50,000 nucleotides of DNA, taken from assembly GCA_903872505.1 (NCBI GenBank), contig CAIQKV010000094.1:1-50000 (forward strand). The letters are read 5' to 3'. The DNA comes from an uncultured Opitutia bacterium (lineage in GTDB: Bacteria > Verrucomicrobiota > Verrucomicrobiia > Opitutales > Opitutaceae). Positions 35,146 to 43,800 of this stretch are shown here, in pieces. The notes below the pieces were generated by a model, which made no database searches, was not told the DNA's origin, and worked only from the letters and a program-made list of their open reading frames with translations. Within the stretch, counting starts at the first letter, position 1. The number at the start of each line of letters is the position of its first letter. A program made the position numbers and the translations under genes.

Positions 35146-36018
35146 ATGGGACCCCATTTTGGCCTCGCTGACGCGAAATCGACGCGGGTCCTGCCGGAGG
35201 TTGACTTTCCAAGCAGCAAGTCCTGCGTGACTAGCCGTCCACCCCGCCCCGTGATCCATTCGAGTCGTTTCCTTTCTGGTGGTTCGGCGCTTGCCGCCTT
35301 TGGCGCTGGTCTGCTCCTGACCAGTTGCGCTACGCTGCCCCCGCCACCGATGGCCCAACAGCTCGGATCGGCCGGCGAGATCCAAGCCGGCACCCAGATC
35401 GAGACTGACCCTTTCACGAAAACCACCAAGATCGTCGCGCCCTTTGTCCGCGCGGAAAGCCCCGGCGGCTGGCGCACCGGAGAGGACGTCTGGTGGGAAG
35501 GTCTCTGGGGGCTTCGCGGCTGGACCAAGGCCGGCGAGATGCCCGACGACTGCCAGCTCTATGTCTCCTGCTTCTTCCGAAAATCGTTCTTGCTGGCCTC
35601 GGCGCATGATCGCGACGGCACGGCCTTCCCGGTCCTGCAGATCGACCAAAGCATCACCTCAAGGGGCTACCTCATCAAGACAGTCGGCGTGACCCTGCCG
35701 CGCGCCTATCTTGAGGCGCACAGGGCCTCGGGGATTGACCTGATCATCGAAGGGCAGCGCGATGACATGCAACTTGGCATCATTCGCACGAATTCCAGTT
35801 CGCCGGGGATGGCGGCGACCACGGGGGTTGACCTCAGGGTCCAAAAGCAGCGCGGCGACGTGCAATTGACGATTCCCGCGGCCTACGTTGAGGGATTCCT
35901 GGCCTCGCTCCAAACCACCCCGGAGATCCCGGCACCCCGTAAACCAAGGAGCGATCCGCGTGATACCCCCTCGGTATTGGCGAGCCAGTCCGCGCTGCAG
36001 ACGAGAGATCAGCTGTGA
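35146..36018 (+). CDS. Putative lipoprotein of unknown family
   Basis: A 290-residue product if translation starts at the ATG at 35146; a GTG at 35251 would give 255 residues and would place the leader in the usual position. In either case a lipobox is present: SALAAFGAGLLLTSCATLPP, with the lipidated Cys at residue 61 of the long form. The mature protein has IVAPFVRAESPGGWRTGEDV, GWTKAGEMPDDCQLYVSCFF and GIDLIIEGQRDDMQLGIIR, an alternating strand pattern with a second similar unit (RGDVQLTIPAAYVEGFLASL). No known family was recognised. It lies between the two copies of the thpR repeat. Confidence 0.7.
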   Translation: MGPHFGLADAKSTRVLPEVDFPSSKSCVTSRPPRPVIHSSRFLSGGSALAAFGAGLLLTSCATLPPPPMAQQLGSAGEIQAGTQIETDPFTKTTKIVAPFVRAESPGGWRTGEDVWWEGLWGLRGWTKAGEMPDDCQLYVSCFFRKSFLLASAHDRDGTAFPVLQIDQSITSRGYLIKTVGVTLPRAYLEAHRASGIDLIIEGQRDDMQLGIIRTNSSSPGMAATTGVDLRVQKQRGDVQLTIPAAYVEGFLASLQTTPEIPAPRKPRSDPRDTPSVLASQSALQTRDQL

Positions 36019-36030
36019 CCCGTGCCCGCG

Positions 36031-36094
36031 GAAGCGCCACCGCGACTTTGCCGGGCCCACCTGGCCGGTGCGGCAGTTTCACCTGATGGCCAGC
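36031..36094 (+). repeat. 64-bp segment, copy 2 (thpR 3' fragment relic)
   Basis: This partial duplicate begins 13 bp after the stop of the lipoprotein gene and has no open frame of its own. It differs from the thpR copy at three positions (34981-35044). It is followed by the dispersed repeat that ends at 36144. Confidence 0.9.
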
Positions 36095-36107
36095 AAGCCG
36101 CAAAGCC

Positions 36108-36144
36108 CGGATCGAACTTGGCGCCTCTGCGCCTTGGCGTGAAA
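36108..36144. repeat. Dispersed repeat, copy A (GCGCCTCTGCGCCTTGGCGTGAAA type)
   Basis: A 37-bp stretch matching 36482-36518 at 35 of 37 positions. Read on the minus strand it follows the stop of the small membrane gene at 36165. Conceptual translation of the minus strand gives the peptide FHAKAQRR, well known from misannotated repeat ORFs. Confidence 0.85.
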
Positions 36145-36164
36145 CCCAGAAGCCCGGGCCTTTT

Positions 36165-36383
36165 TCAGTCCCGCATCCGGTAAAGCGTGATGCCCACAAA
36201 GAGCGCCACCTGGGCGAGGAAGACGCCGCCCAGGCCCCAGCTGAGAAATCTCAGCGCGAGCAGCGAGGCGGCGAGGGACAGCACGGCCCACAACACCGCC
36301 CAACTTCGCTCCATCTGGCCGGCGCGAAAGAAGACCATCGCGAACACGCCGATCACAACGATCAGGAGGTAAGGAATGGTCAT
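36165..36383 (-). CDS. Tiny two-helix membrane protein
   Basis: A 72-residue protein consisting of two or three hydrophobic helices: MTIPYLLIVVIGVFAMVFF, SWAVLWAVLSLAASLLALR and GLGGVFLAQVALFVGITLY, ending RMRD. No family recognised. The open frame is complete, but no strong ribosome binding site is seen upstream of 36383. It is followed by copy A of the dispersed repeat. The next small membrane gene (36556-36852) has the same orientation and the same repeat behind it. Confidence 0.6.
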   Translation of the reverse strand: MTIPYLLIVVIGVFAMVFFRAGQMERSWAVLWAVLSLAASLLALRFLSWGLGGVFLAQVALFVGITLYRMRD

Positions 36384-36481
36384 CGAAGCGAGCTAGCTAG
36401 CGTGGTGGGGGCCGACGGTTGTAGTCGACGCCGCATTCGGTCCGAAGAGGGCCGCACGCAAAGCCGCCAAGCTACAGAGTC

Positions 36482-36518
36482 CGGATCGACCTTTGCGCCT
36501 CTGCGCCTTGGCGTGAAA
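36482..36518. repeat. Dispersed repeat, copy B
   Basis: Partner of 36108-36144. On the minus strand it lies about 40 bp after the stop of the 98-residue membrane gene. The flanking sequence includes AAAGCCGCCAAGC at about 36460, related to AAGCCGCAAAGC next to copy A, so the repeat unit is probably longer (about 55-60 bp). Confidence 0.85.
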
Positions 36519-36555
36519 TCCAAACCCCAAAGCCTGACCTCTTTCTCGGCCCTTT

Positions 36556-36852
36556 TTACTTATGGGCCACAAATGCGAGATAAGCGTAGATGACGCACAG
36601 GCACACGAAGAGTGCACAGACCACGGCCGCAGTCGCCGCCGCACGTTTCCGGCCCTGCTTCTGAAGGACAACCATGGCCGCAAACGCCATGGCGGTGCCA
36701 AAAACGGAGTAAACTGCCGCACTTACTTCCTTCGGCTGCCGCGTGAGCAGCGGGATCAGGAATACAACAGCGATTAAAGGTATGGCAAACGACGCTGGGA
36801 GTAACCCGCGACTCGGTGTGGCAGAAGCCTGTTTATCGTCTGATGCGGGCAT
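36556..36852 (-). CDS. Small three-helix membrane protein
   Basis: A 98-residue protein. After a hydrophilic start (MPASDDKQASATPSRG) come three hydrophobic helices, FAIPLIAVVFLIPLL, VYSVFGTAMAFAAMVVL and AVVCALFVCLCVIYAYLAF. No family recognised. An AAGGAA lies at a good distance before the ATG at 36852, and codon use is less GC-rich than in the left part of the window. It sits next to the IS3 insertion, with about 115 bp between. Confidence 0.65.
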   Translation of the reverse strand: MPASDDKQASATPSRGLLPASFAIPLIAVVFLIPLLTRQPKEVSAAVYSVFGTAMAFAAMVVLQKQGRKRAAATAAVVCALFVCLCVIYAYLAFVAHK

Positions 36853-37023
36853 GGAATTCCTTGGTTAATTTTGTTATTCGGCTGCGGTCAAAAAAAGGGG
36901 GCATGCCTTACCATTCACCTCGACGTCAGAATCTGCACCAAAGTTCACAGGAAGGTAAAAGGTAAAGCATGAGGTTGCCCCGAATTGACGGACACGGGTT
37001 AGGGTTCAAAACGAAAGGAACCC

Positions 37024-37371
37024 ATGAAGACCCAGATGCAGAAACCTGTGGCCGGCAAAGCCCGCTACAGCGTGGAGTACAAGCGAGAGGCATTGGAGCA
37101 TTGGAAGAGCAGTGGCCGCAGCGCGGCCAAGGTGGCGGCGGAGCTCGGGATCCGGGCGCCGCTTTTGTACCGGTGGGCGAAGGAGTTCCGGCTGGCGGTC
37201 CAGCAGGGCCGCCAGCCGGAACTGAAGATCGACCTGACCGTGATGCAGGAGGAGATCCGGCGATTGACCGAGGAGAACGCGAAGCTGCTCGAGCAGCGTG
37301 AAATCCTAAAAAAATCCCTGGGCATCCTCTCCGAAGCGCCGCCGCGAGGTATGCCCAAATCGAAGCCATGA
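37024..37371 (+). CDS. IS3-family transposase OrfA (HTH)
   Basis: A 115-residue DNA-binding part of the transposase. It holds the helix-turn-helix region YKREALEHWKSSGRSAAKVA, then ELGIRAPLLYRWAKEF, and a leucine-zipper-like tail EEIRRLTEENAKLLEQREIL. It ends KPRGMPKSKP-like (read as PRGMPKSKP). Its stop overlaps the OrfB start by 4 bp (ATGA). The OrfB frame is -1 relative to OrfA. Confidence 0.93.
   Translation: MKTQMQKPVAGKARYSVEYKREALEHWKSSGRSAAKVAAELGIRAPLLYRWAKEFRLAVQQGRQPELKIDLTVMQEEIRRLTEENAKLLEQREILKKSLGILSEAPPRGMPKSKP
37308..37314 (+). other. Candidate -1 programmed frameshift site (A7)
   Basis: A run of seven A within OrfA (ATCCTAAAAAAATCC) lies 54 bp before the OrfB start. The -1 frame is free of stops from here into OrfB, so a fused OrfAB transposase could be made, as in other IS3 members that slip at A-rich heptamers. 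Confidence 0.6.
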
Positions 37372-38213
37372 GCGGCCGGTACAAGGTGAAGTGGCTCTGC
37401 GACGCGCTGCTCGTGTCGCGCAGCGGGTACTACGACTGGCAGCACCGCCGCCAGTCGCCGGGTCCGCGCGCGCGGGAGAACCTCGCCTTGCGGCAGCGCA
37501 TCCGCGAGGAGTTTGCCCGCAGCCGCCAGACCTACGGCAGCCCGCGGCTGACGCGGGTCCTCGGAGGCGCGGCGAGCCGCAACCGCGTGGCGCGCCTGAT
37601 GCGCCAGGAGCGGCTCTGGGCCCGCCAGCGCTCGAAGTACCGCAAGGCCACGACTGACAGTCGTCACGACGGCCCGATCGCGCCTAACCGGCTGCTGGGG
37701 CTCGTGCCCCAGCGCCGGGACCAGGTGTGGGTGACCGACGCGACCTGTGTGCTGACCGGTCAGGGCTGGCTGTACGTCGTCGCGTTGCTGGACATCCACA
37801 CCCGCCGGATCGTCGGCTGGGCGATGCACGAGAGCCTGGATGCCCCGCTGGTCATCCGGGCCCTCCTGATGGCCATCGCGCAACGCCGGCCGAGTGCGGC
37901 GGTGATCGTGCACTCGGACCGCGGCGCCCAGTTCGCCAGTGCGGAATACCGCCGGACCCTTGCCGCCAGCGGGCTCGTCCCCTCAATGAGCCGCAAAGGA
38001 AACTGCTACGACAACGCCTATATCGAGTCGTTCTGGAGCAGCCTGAAATACGAGACCGTCTACCACCGCAAGTTTGCCACGCGGGCCGAGGCTCGCTCCG
38101 CGATCTTCGACTACATCGAGTCGTTTTATAATCGTACGAGGCTCCACTCGAGCCTTGGCTACGTCAGCCCCGTTCAGTTTGAGTCCCAGCTAACCAAAAC
38201 AAAACTACCCTAA
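37368..38213 (+). CDS. IS3-family transposase OrfB (DDE integrase domain)
   Basis: A 281-residue catalytic part. An HTH_21-like N-terminus (VKWLCDALLVSRSGYYDWQH) precedes the rve core with the DDE triad: D in WVTDATCVLTGQ, D in VIVHSDRGAQFAS and E in CYDNAYIESFWSSLKYE. The terminus FYNRTRLHSSLGYVSPVQFE is the family signature. All three acids are present, so the enzyme is probably active. Its stop codon lies inside the right inverted repeat. Confidence 0.95.
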   Translation: MSGRYKVKWLCDALLVSRSGYYDWQHRRQSPGPRARENLALRQRIREEFARSRQTYGSPRLTRVLGGAASRNRVARLMRQERLWARQRSKYRKATTDSRHDGPIAPNRLLGLVPQRRDQVWVTDATCVLTGQGWLYVVALLDIHTRRIVGWAMHESLDAPLVIRALLMAIAQRRPSAAVIVHSDRGAQFASAEYRRTLAASGLVPSMSRKGNCYDNAYIESFWSSLKYETVYHRKFATRAEARSAIFDYIESFYNRTRLHSSLGYVSPVQFESQLTKTKLP

Positions 38214-38386
38214 CGAAGTGTCCGAAGAATCGGGGCAAGCCCAGCATGACCCCTATTTCTGGCTCTCACCTTGCTCCGGCCCCGCCCCACTTCCTAGGCT
38301 CGACGCGTAACTTTGCCGTTAACCCGACCGCGGACCACAAACCACATGGCCTGACCCCTTCGGTTTGGCCCCTTCGTATACTTCTG

Positions 38387-39346
38387 TCATTTGGCCGATG
38401 AGATTTCCGCCGCGATCGCGGCGGCAGCCTGGGGATCGCGCTCTGCTACGGTCCTCACGATCTCTTGAAGGGCACTGTCACGATCCTCGCCGGTGAGTTT
38501 GCGAGCGTAATCAAGGGCCGCGGTGCGGTCCTTCTCCGCCAGGCGTCCCACAAGCCAAATCCGCATGAACCTGCGGTCGTCGGGATCGGGCAGAGCATTT
38601 ACGTACCTGAGCGCCGCTGCGGGATCACGGTAAGCCCAGCTCGACATTAAAGCATGTAATAAAGCCTTCTTTTGCGGATCAGCGGGAAGGGAAAGGGCAT
38701 AACCCCAAGCGCCGGGCGGGTCTTTGCTCATCCATCCGTGGGCAACGGTGTACTGCAGGCTAGCCCGACCTTGTCCGGGAGGATGGCCAAGGGCAAAGGC
38801 CGCGGCCGCCTCGGGCTCGCGCTCCGCCCAGCCTAGCACGGCCAAACCGATCAAGGAATCCCGCTCCATACCCGGCGAAAGCTTCTGCACCCAGGCGAGC
38901 GCCGCTCGCGGATCCACATCCCGAGACCAAATCTGCACCACCCGGCGCAGCGCCTCTGAGCTCGCCCGCTCTTCCGGCGGCAAGCCAAGGGCATATCCAG
39001 CGGCGGCGGTCGGATCATGCCTCGTCCACTCAACCAGAATCGCATTGACCAGCTGCTGTTGGTCAAAGCCCGCGGTATGTTTCCTTGTCCAGCTGATCGC
39101 CTCCTGCGGGTTGCTCGCCGCCCACACTTGCACAATCGCGTGAGCCTTGCTCCACCGTGCTGGATTAGTCGTATCTGCCAGTGCTTTTGAGAGTTCCTTA
39201 GCCAAAGCTCTGGCGCTTGGAGGATTCTTTCTTGATTCCGCCGACCTTGCGACGGGTAGAACCACCACCATGCAAACGCCAAGCCATATGACCAACTGGA
39301 CTGTACTGGCGATTCTAGCCATTTTGGGCGGTTGAATTGCAGCCAT
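38387..39346 (-). CDS. Exported helical-repeat protein
   Basis: A 319-residue protein with a signal peptide or anchor (VQLVIWLGVCMVVVLPVARS). The rest is a run of about seven helical repeats of roughly 35 residues, each with a W(A/S)xxDPxAAxxxAxxLP type pattern: WAASNPQEAISW, WTRHDPTAAAGYALGLP, WSRDVDPRAALAWVQKL, WAEREPEAAAAFALGHP, WMSKDPPGAWGYALSLP, WAYRDPAAALRYVNALP and LAEKDRTAALDYARKL. Such repeats are frequent in secreted Verrucomicrobiota proteins and likely form an alpha solenoid for protein contacts. The start is uncertain (ATGs at 39373, 39346 and 39322). Codon usage is more AT-rich than in the core genes. Confidence 0.75.
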   Translation of the reverse strand: MAAIQPPKMARIASTVQLVIWLGVCMVVVLPVARSAESRKNPPSARALAKELSKALADTTNPARWSKAHAIVQVWAASNPQEAISWTRKHTAGFDQQQLVNAILVEWTRHDPTAAAGYALGLPPEERASSEALRRVVQIWSRDVDPRAALAWVQKLSPGMERDSLIGLAVLGWAEREPEAAAAFALGHPPGQGRASLQYTVAHGWMSKDPPGAWGYALSLPADPQKKALLHALMSSWAYRDPAAALRYVNALPDPDDRRFMRIWLVGRLAEKDRTAALDYARKLTGEDRDSALQEIVRTVAERDPQAAAAIAAEISSAK

Positions 39347-39431
39347 TGAATTATTGGCGGGTGTCAATCGCAAGCAATGTCACGCACTAACCGACCGGCG
39401 CGGGTGATTTTTCCTGCGAGCTGCAATTCAA
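39332..39431. repeat. Perfect 12-bp inverted repeat pair around a gene start
   Basis: TTGAATTGCAGC (39332-39343) and GCTGCAATTCAA (39420-39431) are exact inverted copies 76 bp apart. The left arm overlaps the start codon region of the helical-repeat gene. This may be a small mobile remnant or a regulatory palindrome. The rest of the 250-bp gap to 39599 holds no convincing gene. Confidence 0.6.
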
Positions 39432-39599
39432 AATGACTAGGGGCAAAAAAGCGGGTTGCGAAGCAGACAATCTATCTGCCCCATGATGTCATCTTCAGCT
39501 CACCGAAGGTCAGCAGGTGGACGTCATCCGGAGTCAGCTGGGCGACTGGTGGATTTCGTTCATCGGCAGTCGCGAATGTCTAGAGGCGCCGCCGCGGCC

Positions 39600-40700
39600 T
39601 CAGGGAGCCTTGGCGCGGCCCAAGCGGCAAGCCTTCAACCGCAGCCACCCGAGCACGCCGAGAAGCACTCCCAAGAGGATGATTTGGTAGCGAGGGATGA
39701 GCGACGCGATCGTCGGTAGCGGGACCTCAGGCCGATCCACCGCCGGCTTGATGCGTTTCCTTAACGCCTGCACGAGACGGTCGGCCTCCCCCTGATCCCT
39801 GAATCCGAATTGACGCGTGCGGATGTAGTGGATCATGAGGCGCATCGCCGCGGGGTGGCCTGCCTCCACCATCGCGCTCAGCTCTGCGGTCAGGGGCGAC
39901 GGAACGGATGTGTCGGCGACGGCCGCGAGCTTGAGCGAGAGGATCATCCAGCGCGCATATTGGGAGCCATTCGAGGGTTCGTTCCAGATGCGGTATTGTT
40001 CGTAATAGGCAAGCTGCGCTGCGAGCGTTCCGCTGGTGGGCGGCATATCCCGTGTGCTCTCCCCGCTCCAATACAACGCGGAAGCCCCGCCACCCGTGAC
40101 GCCGAGTCCTTGCGTATAAATTTGCGCCAGGTCGTAGGCGGCGAACTGACCACCGAGGGCCGCACGGCGTCGGGCATCAGCGACGTCGATTACCTCCGGA
40201 CGGGCTGGGATCTCCGGCGGTAGCGTGGGCATCACCCAGACATAGCGACCGCTGTGGTGGGTGTCGTTATGGACCTGACCCATGATGGCTTGGTCCGACA
40301 TACTCAAGGCCGGGTAAACTCCGAGTCGGCTCTCCGGGTCCATGGATTTCAACCAGATGAGCATTTCCTGTGGCGTCGCGACCATGCGCAGACGTCGTGT
40401 AAGGGTGTAAGCGAGACCGGCCCGGGCGGCGTACCAATTCGGGTTGACCACGTAGGCCTCAAGCAGGCGCAAACTCGGCTCAAGCGCCGGCTGATGATCA
40501 AGGAATGCCTGGTCCCAGGCCGCATAGGCGGTCAACAGCTTGGACTCGACCGGTCGCGAAAGCTGGCCCGTCAGGTCCTCGGCGTGTAACGCGACCGCCA
40601 GGACAAACCCGAACACAACGGCGAGCCGCACGGCCAGACGCACCAAATCACGAACCGAAACGGCGTGCGGCACACGGGCGTTCGGCAATGCGCGATTCAT
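39600..40700 (-). CDS. Hypothetical protein with Sel1-like region and two membrane anchors
   Basis: A 366-residue protein of no clear family. An N-terminal helix (LAVRLAVVFGFVLAVALHAE) may be a signal or anchor. A C-terminal helix (RYQIILLGVLLGVLGWLRL) precedes a short basic tail. In between are helices with RRRAALGGQFAAYDLAQIYT then QGLGV, which looks like a Sel1/TPR-type repeat, and the degenerate PAAMRLMIHYIRTRQFG. The start at 40700 (MNRALPNARV) is the first ATG near the hydrophobic start; an upstream ATG at 40763 is also possible. It is downstream of nrdA on the same strand, separated by a strong terminator. Confidence 0.7.
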   Translation of the reverse strand: MNRALPNARVPHAVSVRDLVRLAVRLAVVFGFVLAVALHAEDLTGQLSRPVESKLLTAYAAWDQAFLDHQPALEPSLRLLEAYVVNPNWYAARAGLAYTLTRRLRMVATPQEMLIWLKSMDPESRLGVYPALSMSDQAIMGQVHNDTHHSGRYVWVMPTLPPEIPARPEVIDVADARRRAALGGQFAAYDLAQIYTQGLGVTGGGASALYWSGESTRDMPPTSGTLAAQLAYYEQYRIWNEPSNGSQYARWMILSLKLAAVADTSVPSPLTAELSAMVEAGHPAAMRLMIHYIRTRQFGFRDQGEADRLVQALRKRIKPAVDRPEVPLPTIASLIPRYQIILLGVLLGVLGWLRLKACRLGRAKAP

Positions 40701-40807
40701 GGGGGCAGTAGGATCATGTTGTTCTTTGCTAACTCTCTCTGGCGCAACTGACAAGCTTCGCAAGTTTCAGATGGGGTCAGGTCGCGTATCTTGCAACTGC
40801 CGAGCGC

Positions 40808-40835
40808 AAAAAAAGGCCCGACCGAAGTCGGGCCT
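40808..40835 (-). terminator. Rho-independent terminator of nrdBA
   Basis: On the minus strand a perfect 9-bp stem AGGCCCGAC/GTCGGGCCT (40835-40827 with 40822-40814) with the stable loop TTCG is followed by seven T (40814-40808). It lies 23 bp after the nrdA stop. Confidence 0.92.
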
Positions 40836-40857
40836 GGTGAGTGAGTCTCGACTCGTT

Positions 40858-43800
40858 TTATTGACACGCCTCGCACTCGCCGCCGTTTCGCATCGCCTCG
40901 ATCGAGCAGGCGGTCTTCTCGGCCGCGGTGTAGGTCCGCGGAGCGGAAGGCGAAAGTGGAAGGGCGGAAGGCGAAGGACCGGACTCCGATCCCACCGGCA
41001 TTGGCGGAGTGCTGACCTCAGTGGCGGCCGTCCCCGGGAGGGACGGTTGGTGTGAGCCGCCGGCGTCGCCGGAGTTCTGGCCGCCGTCCTGGCCTTCTTT
41101 CACCGCTCCCCTTACCTCTTTCTTCACCGCCACCGTCGCCTTCTCGATGTTCGAGGCGCCGAGGCTGCGGAGGTAATAGGTCGTCTTCAGGCCCGCGTGC
41201 CACGCGGCCCGGTACATGTGGGACAGCGTCTTCAGGTCGGGCGTCTTGATCCAGAGGTTCACCGACTGCGCCTGGTCGATCCACTTCTGGCGGCGGGCGG
41301 CCGCCTCGATGATCCACTTGTGGTCGATGTCGAACGCCGTGAGGTACTTCGCCTTCAGGTCGGCGGGCACGCTCCCGATGTCCTTCAGCTCGCCGTCGAA
41401 ATACTTGAGGTTGTCGATCATCTCCTGGTTCCAGAGTCCACGGGTCTTCAGGTCCTTCACCAGGAACGGGTTCAGCACGATGAACTCGCCGGAGAGGTTG
41501 GATTTGACGAAGAGGTTCTTGTAGGTGGGCTCGATGCAGGGCGAGGTCGCCGTGATGTTCGAGATGGTGGCGGTGGGCGCGATGGCGAGGACGTTGCTGT
41601 TGCGCATGCCGTGCGCGGCGATCTTCGCGCGGACGGGGGCCCAGTCCATCTTGCCGCCGCGGGGCACCTCGACGGCCACGCCGCGCTCCTGCTCGAGGAG
41701 GTCGAGGGTGTCCTGCGGGAGGAGCCCGCGGTCCCACTTGGAGCCCTTGTAGGTCGAATAGGTGCCGCGCTCGGCGGCGAGGTCGCTGGAGGCCTCGTAG
41801 GCGTAGTAGGCGATGGCCTCCATAGCCTCGTCGTTGAACTCGACGGCCGCGGGCGAGGCGAAGGCGTGGCCGCGCAGGTAGAGCGCGTGGGCCAGGCCCA
41901 TCACGCCGAGGCCGATCGGCCGGTGGCGGAGGTTGGAGCGCTTGGCGGGCTCCGTCGGGTAGAAGTTGATGTCGATGACGTTGTCGAGGGCGCGGACGGC
42001 CATGCGGATGGTCGCGCGGAGCTTCTCGTGGTCGAGCGCGCCGTCGGGCTTCAGGTGCGTGTCGAGGAGGATCGAGCCGAGGTTGCAGACGGCGGTCTCG
42101 TCGTTGGAGGTGTTGAGTGTGATCTCCGTGCAGAGGTTGGACGAGTGGATGACGCCGACGTGGTCCTGCGGGGAGCGGATGTTGCAGGCGTCCTTGAAGG
42201 TGATCCACGGGTGGCCGGTCTCGAAGAGCATGGAGAGCATCTTCTTCCAGAGCTCGAGGGCGTCGATTTTCTGGCCGTAGATCTTGCCCTCCTCGGCGAG
42301 CTGCTCGTAGCGGAGGTAGGCCTCCTCGAACTTCTTGCCGTAAAGCTCGTGCAGGTCCTTGCACTGGTTGGCGCGGAAGAGGGTCCAGTGCTGGCGGGCC
42401 TCCATGCGCTTCATGAACAGGTCGGGAATCCAGTTCGCCGTGTTCATGTCGTGCGTGCGGCGGCGGTCGTCGCCGGTGTTCTTGCGCAGCTCGAGGAACT
42501 CGGTGATGTCGTTGTGCCAGGTCTCGAGGTAGGCGCAGCCGGAGCCCTTGCGCTTGCCGCCCTGGTTGACGGCGACGAGCTGGTCGTTGTGGAGCTTCAG
42601 GAACGGGATGACGCCCTGCGACTCGCCGTTGGTGCCGCCGATGTAGGCGCCGGTGCCGCGGACCGCGGTCCAGGAGCCGCCGAGGCCGCCCGCCCACTTC
42701 GAGAGGAAGGCGTTCTCGGCGATGCCGCGGAGCATGATGCCCTCGATCGAGTCGTCGACGTAGTAGAGGTAGCAGGAGCTGAGCTGGGAGTGGAGCGTGC
42801 CGGAGTTGAAAAGCGTCGGCGTGCTGGAGCAGAAGCGGCGGGACTTGTAGAGGTCGTAGAGCGCGGAGACGCGGCCCTCGCGGTCGCCCGCCTCGTCGAG
42901 GAAGAGGCCCATGGCGACGCGCATCCAGAAGAACTGGGGCGTCTCGAGGCGCTTCGACTGCTTGTTGGTCTTGTCGACGATCAGGTAGCGGTCGTAGAGG
43001 GTCTGGATGCCGAGGAAGTCGAACTCGAGGTCGGCGGAGGGGTCGAGGACGGCGGCGAGCTTGGCGAGGTCGTACTCGAGCAGGCGGGGGTTCAGGCGCT
43101 TGATGGCGACGCCGCGCTCGAGGTACTTCTTGAACGCGCGCTGGTGGGCGGCCTTCAGCGCGCCGATGCCGTCGGCCATGATGTCCCAGCCGAGGATCTC
43201 CTCGTAGATGTAGGTGAGCTGGATGCGGCCGGCGAACTTCGCGAAGTCGGCGTCGCGCTCGATCAGGGTCTTCGAGTTGAGGATGATGGTCGAATCGAGG
43301 TCCTTCTGGGAAATCTGGTCGTAGACGGAGCGGCGGAGCTCGGCCTCGATCTCGTCGGTGGTGAGGCAGAGGTCCAGGCCGATCTGGGCGAACTCGATGC
43401 GCTTGCGGAGGTCGGCGCCGTCCCAGAAGACGTTTTCGCCGCTGGCCTTCTTGACGACGATCATGGCCGCCTGCAGCGGGGTGTCGGCGGCGGTGCCGCC
43501 GAACGGCGCCTCGGAGGCGGTGGTTTCGCCGGCCTCGCGGGCGATGCCGCGCTGGGCGCGGAAGAGGATGTAGGCCTCGGCGACCTTGAAGTGGCCGGAC
43601 TTCATCAGCTCCTCCTGCACCATGTCCTGGATCTCCTCGATGTGGACGAAGGACTGCTTGGAGGAGTGGACGCGCTCGGAGACGGCCTTGGTGAGGGCGA
43701 CGGCGGGGGCGGAGTCGCGCTGGAGGGAGAGGAAGGTCTTGCGGACGGCGATCTCGACCTTCTGGTCGCTCCACGGGACGACCTGGTTGTTGCGGCGGAT

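Larger units (their letters stand above)
36970..38243 (+). mobile_element. IS3-family insertion sequence, apparently intact
   Basis: A 1,274-bp element with terminal inverted repeats (left 36970-37004, right 38208-38243). Both carry TTGCCCCGA, CGGACAC and GTTAGGG blocks and begin TG. It is flanked by the direct repeat GCA (36967-36969 and 38244-38246), a 3-bp target duplication as expected for IS3 relatives. Inside are orfA and orfB in the usual arrangement. The target is intergenic, next to a small membrane gene. Intact ends and both open frames suggest recent transposition. Confidence 0.93.

Noticed and set aside
36393-36722. Minus-strand frame containing FHAKAQRRKG
   Set aside because: Translation of a dispersed non-coding repeat; this peptide is a familiar false-gene signature. 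The same holds for 36079-36303.
38350-40781. Inverted CCTGACCCC / GGGGTCAGG pair bracketing the two hypothetical genes after the IS element
   Set aside because: A 9-bp match 2.4 kb apart is expected by chance. The motif resembles those near some REP transposases, but no such gene or longer end is present.
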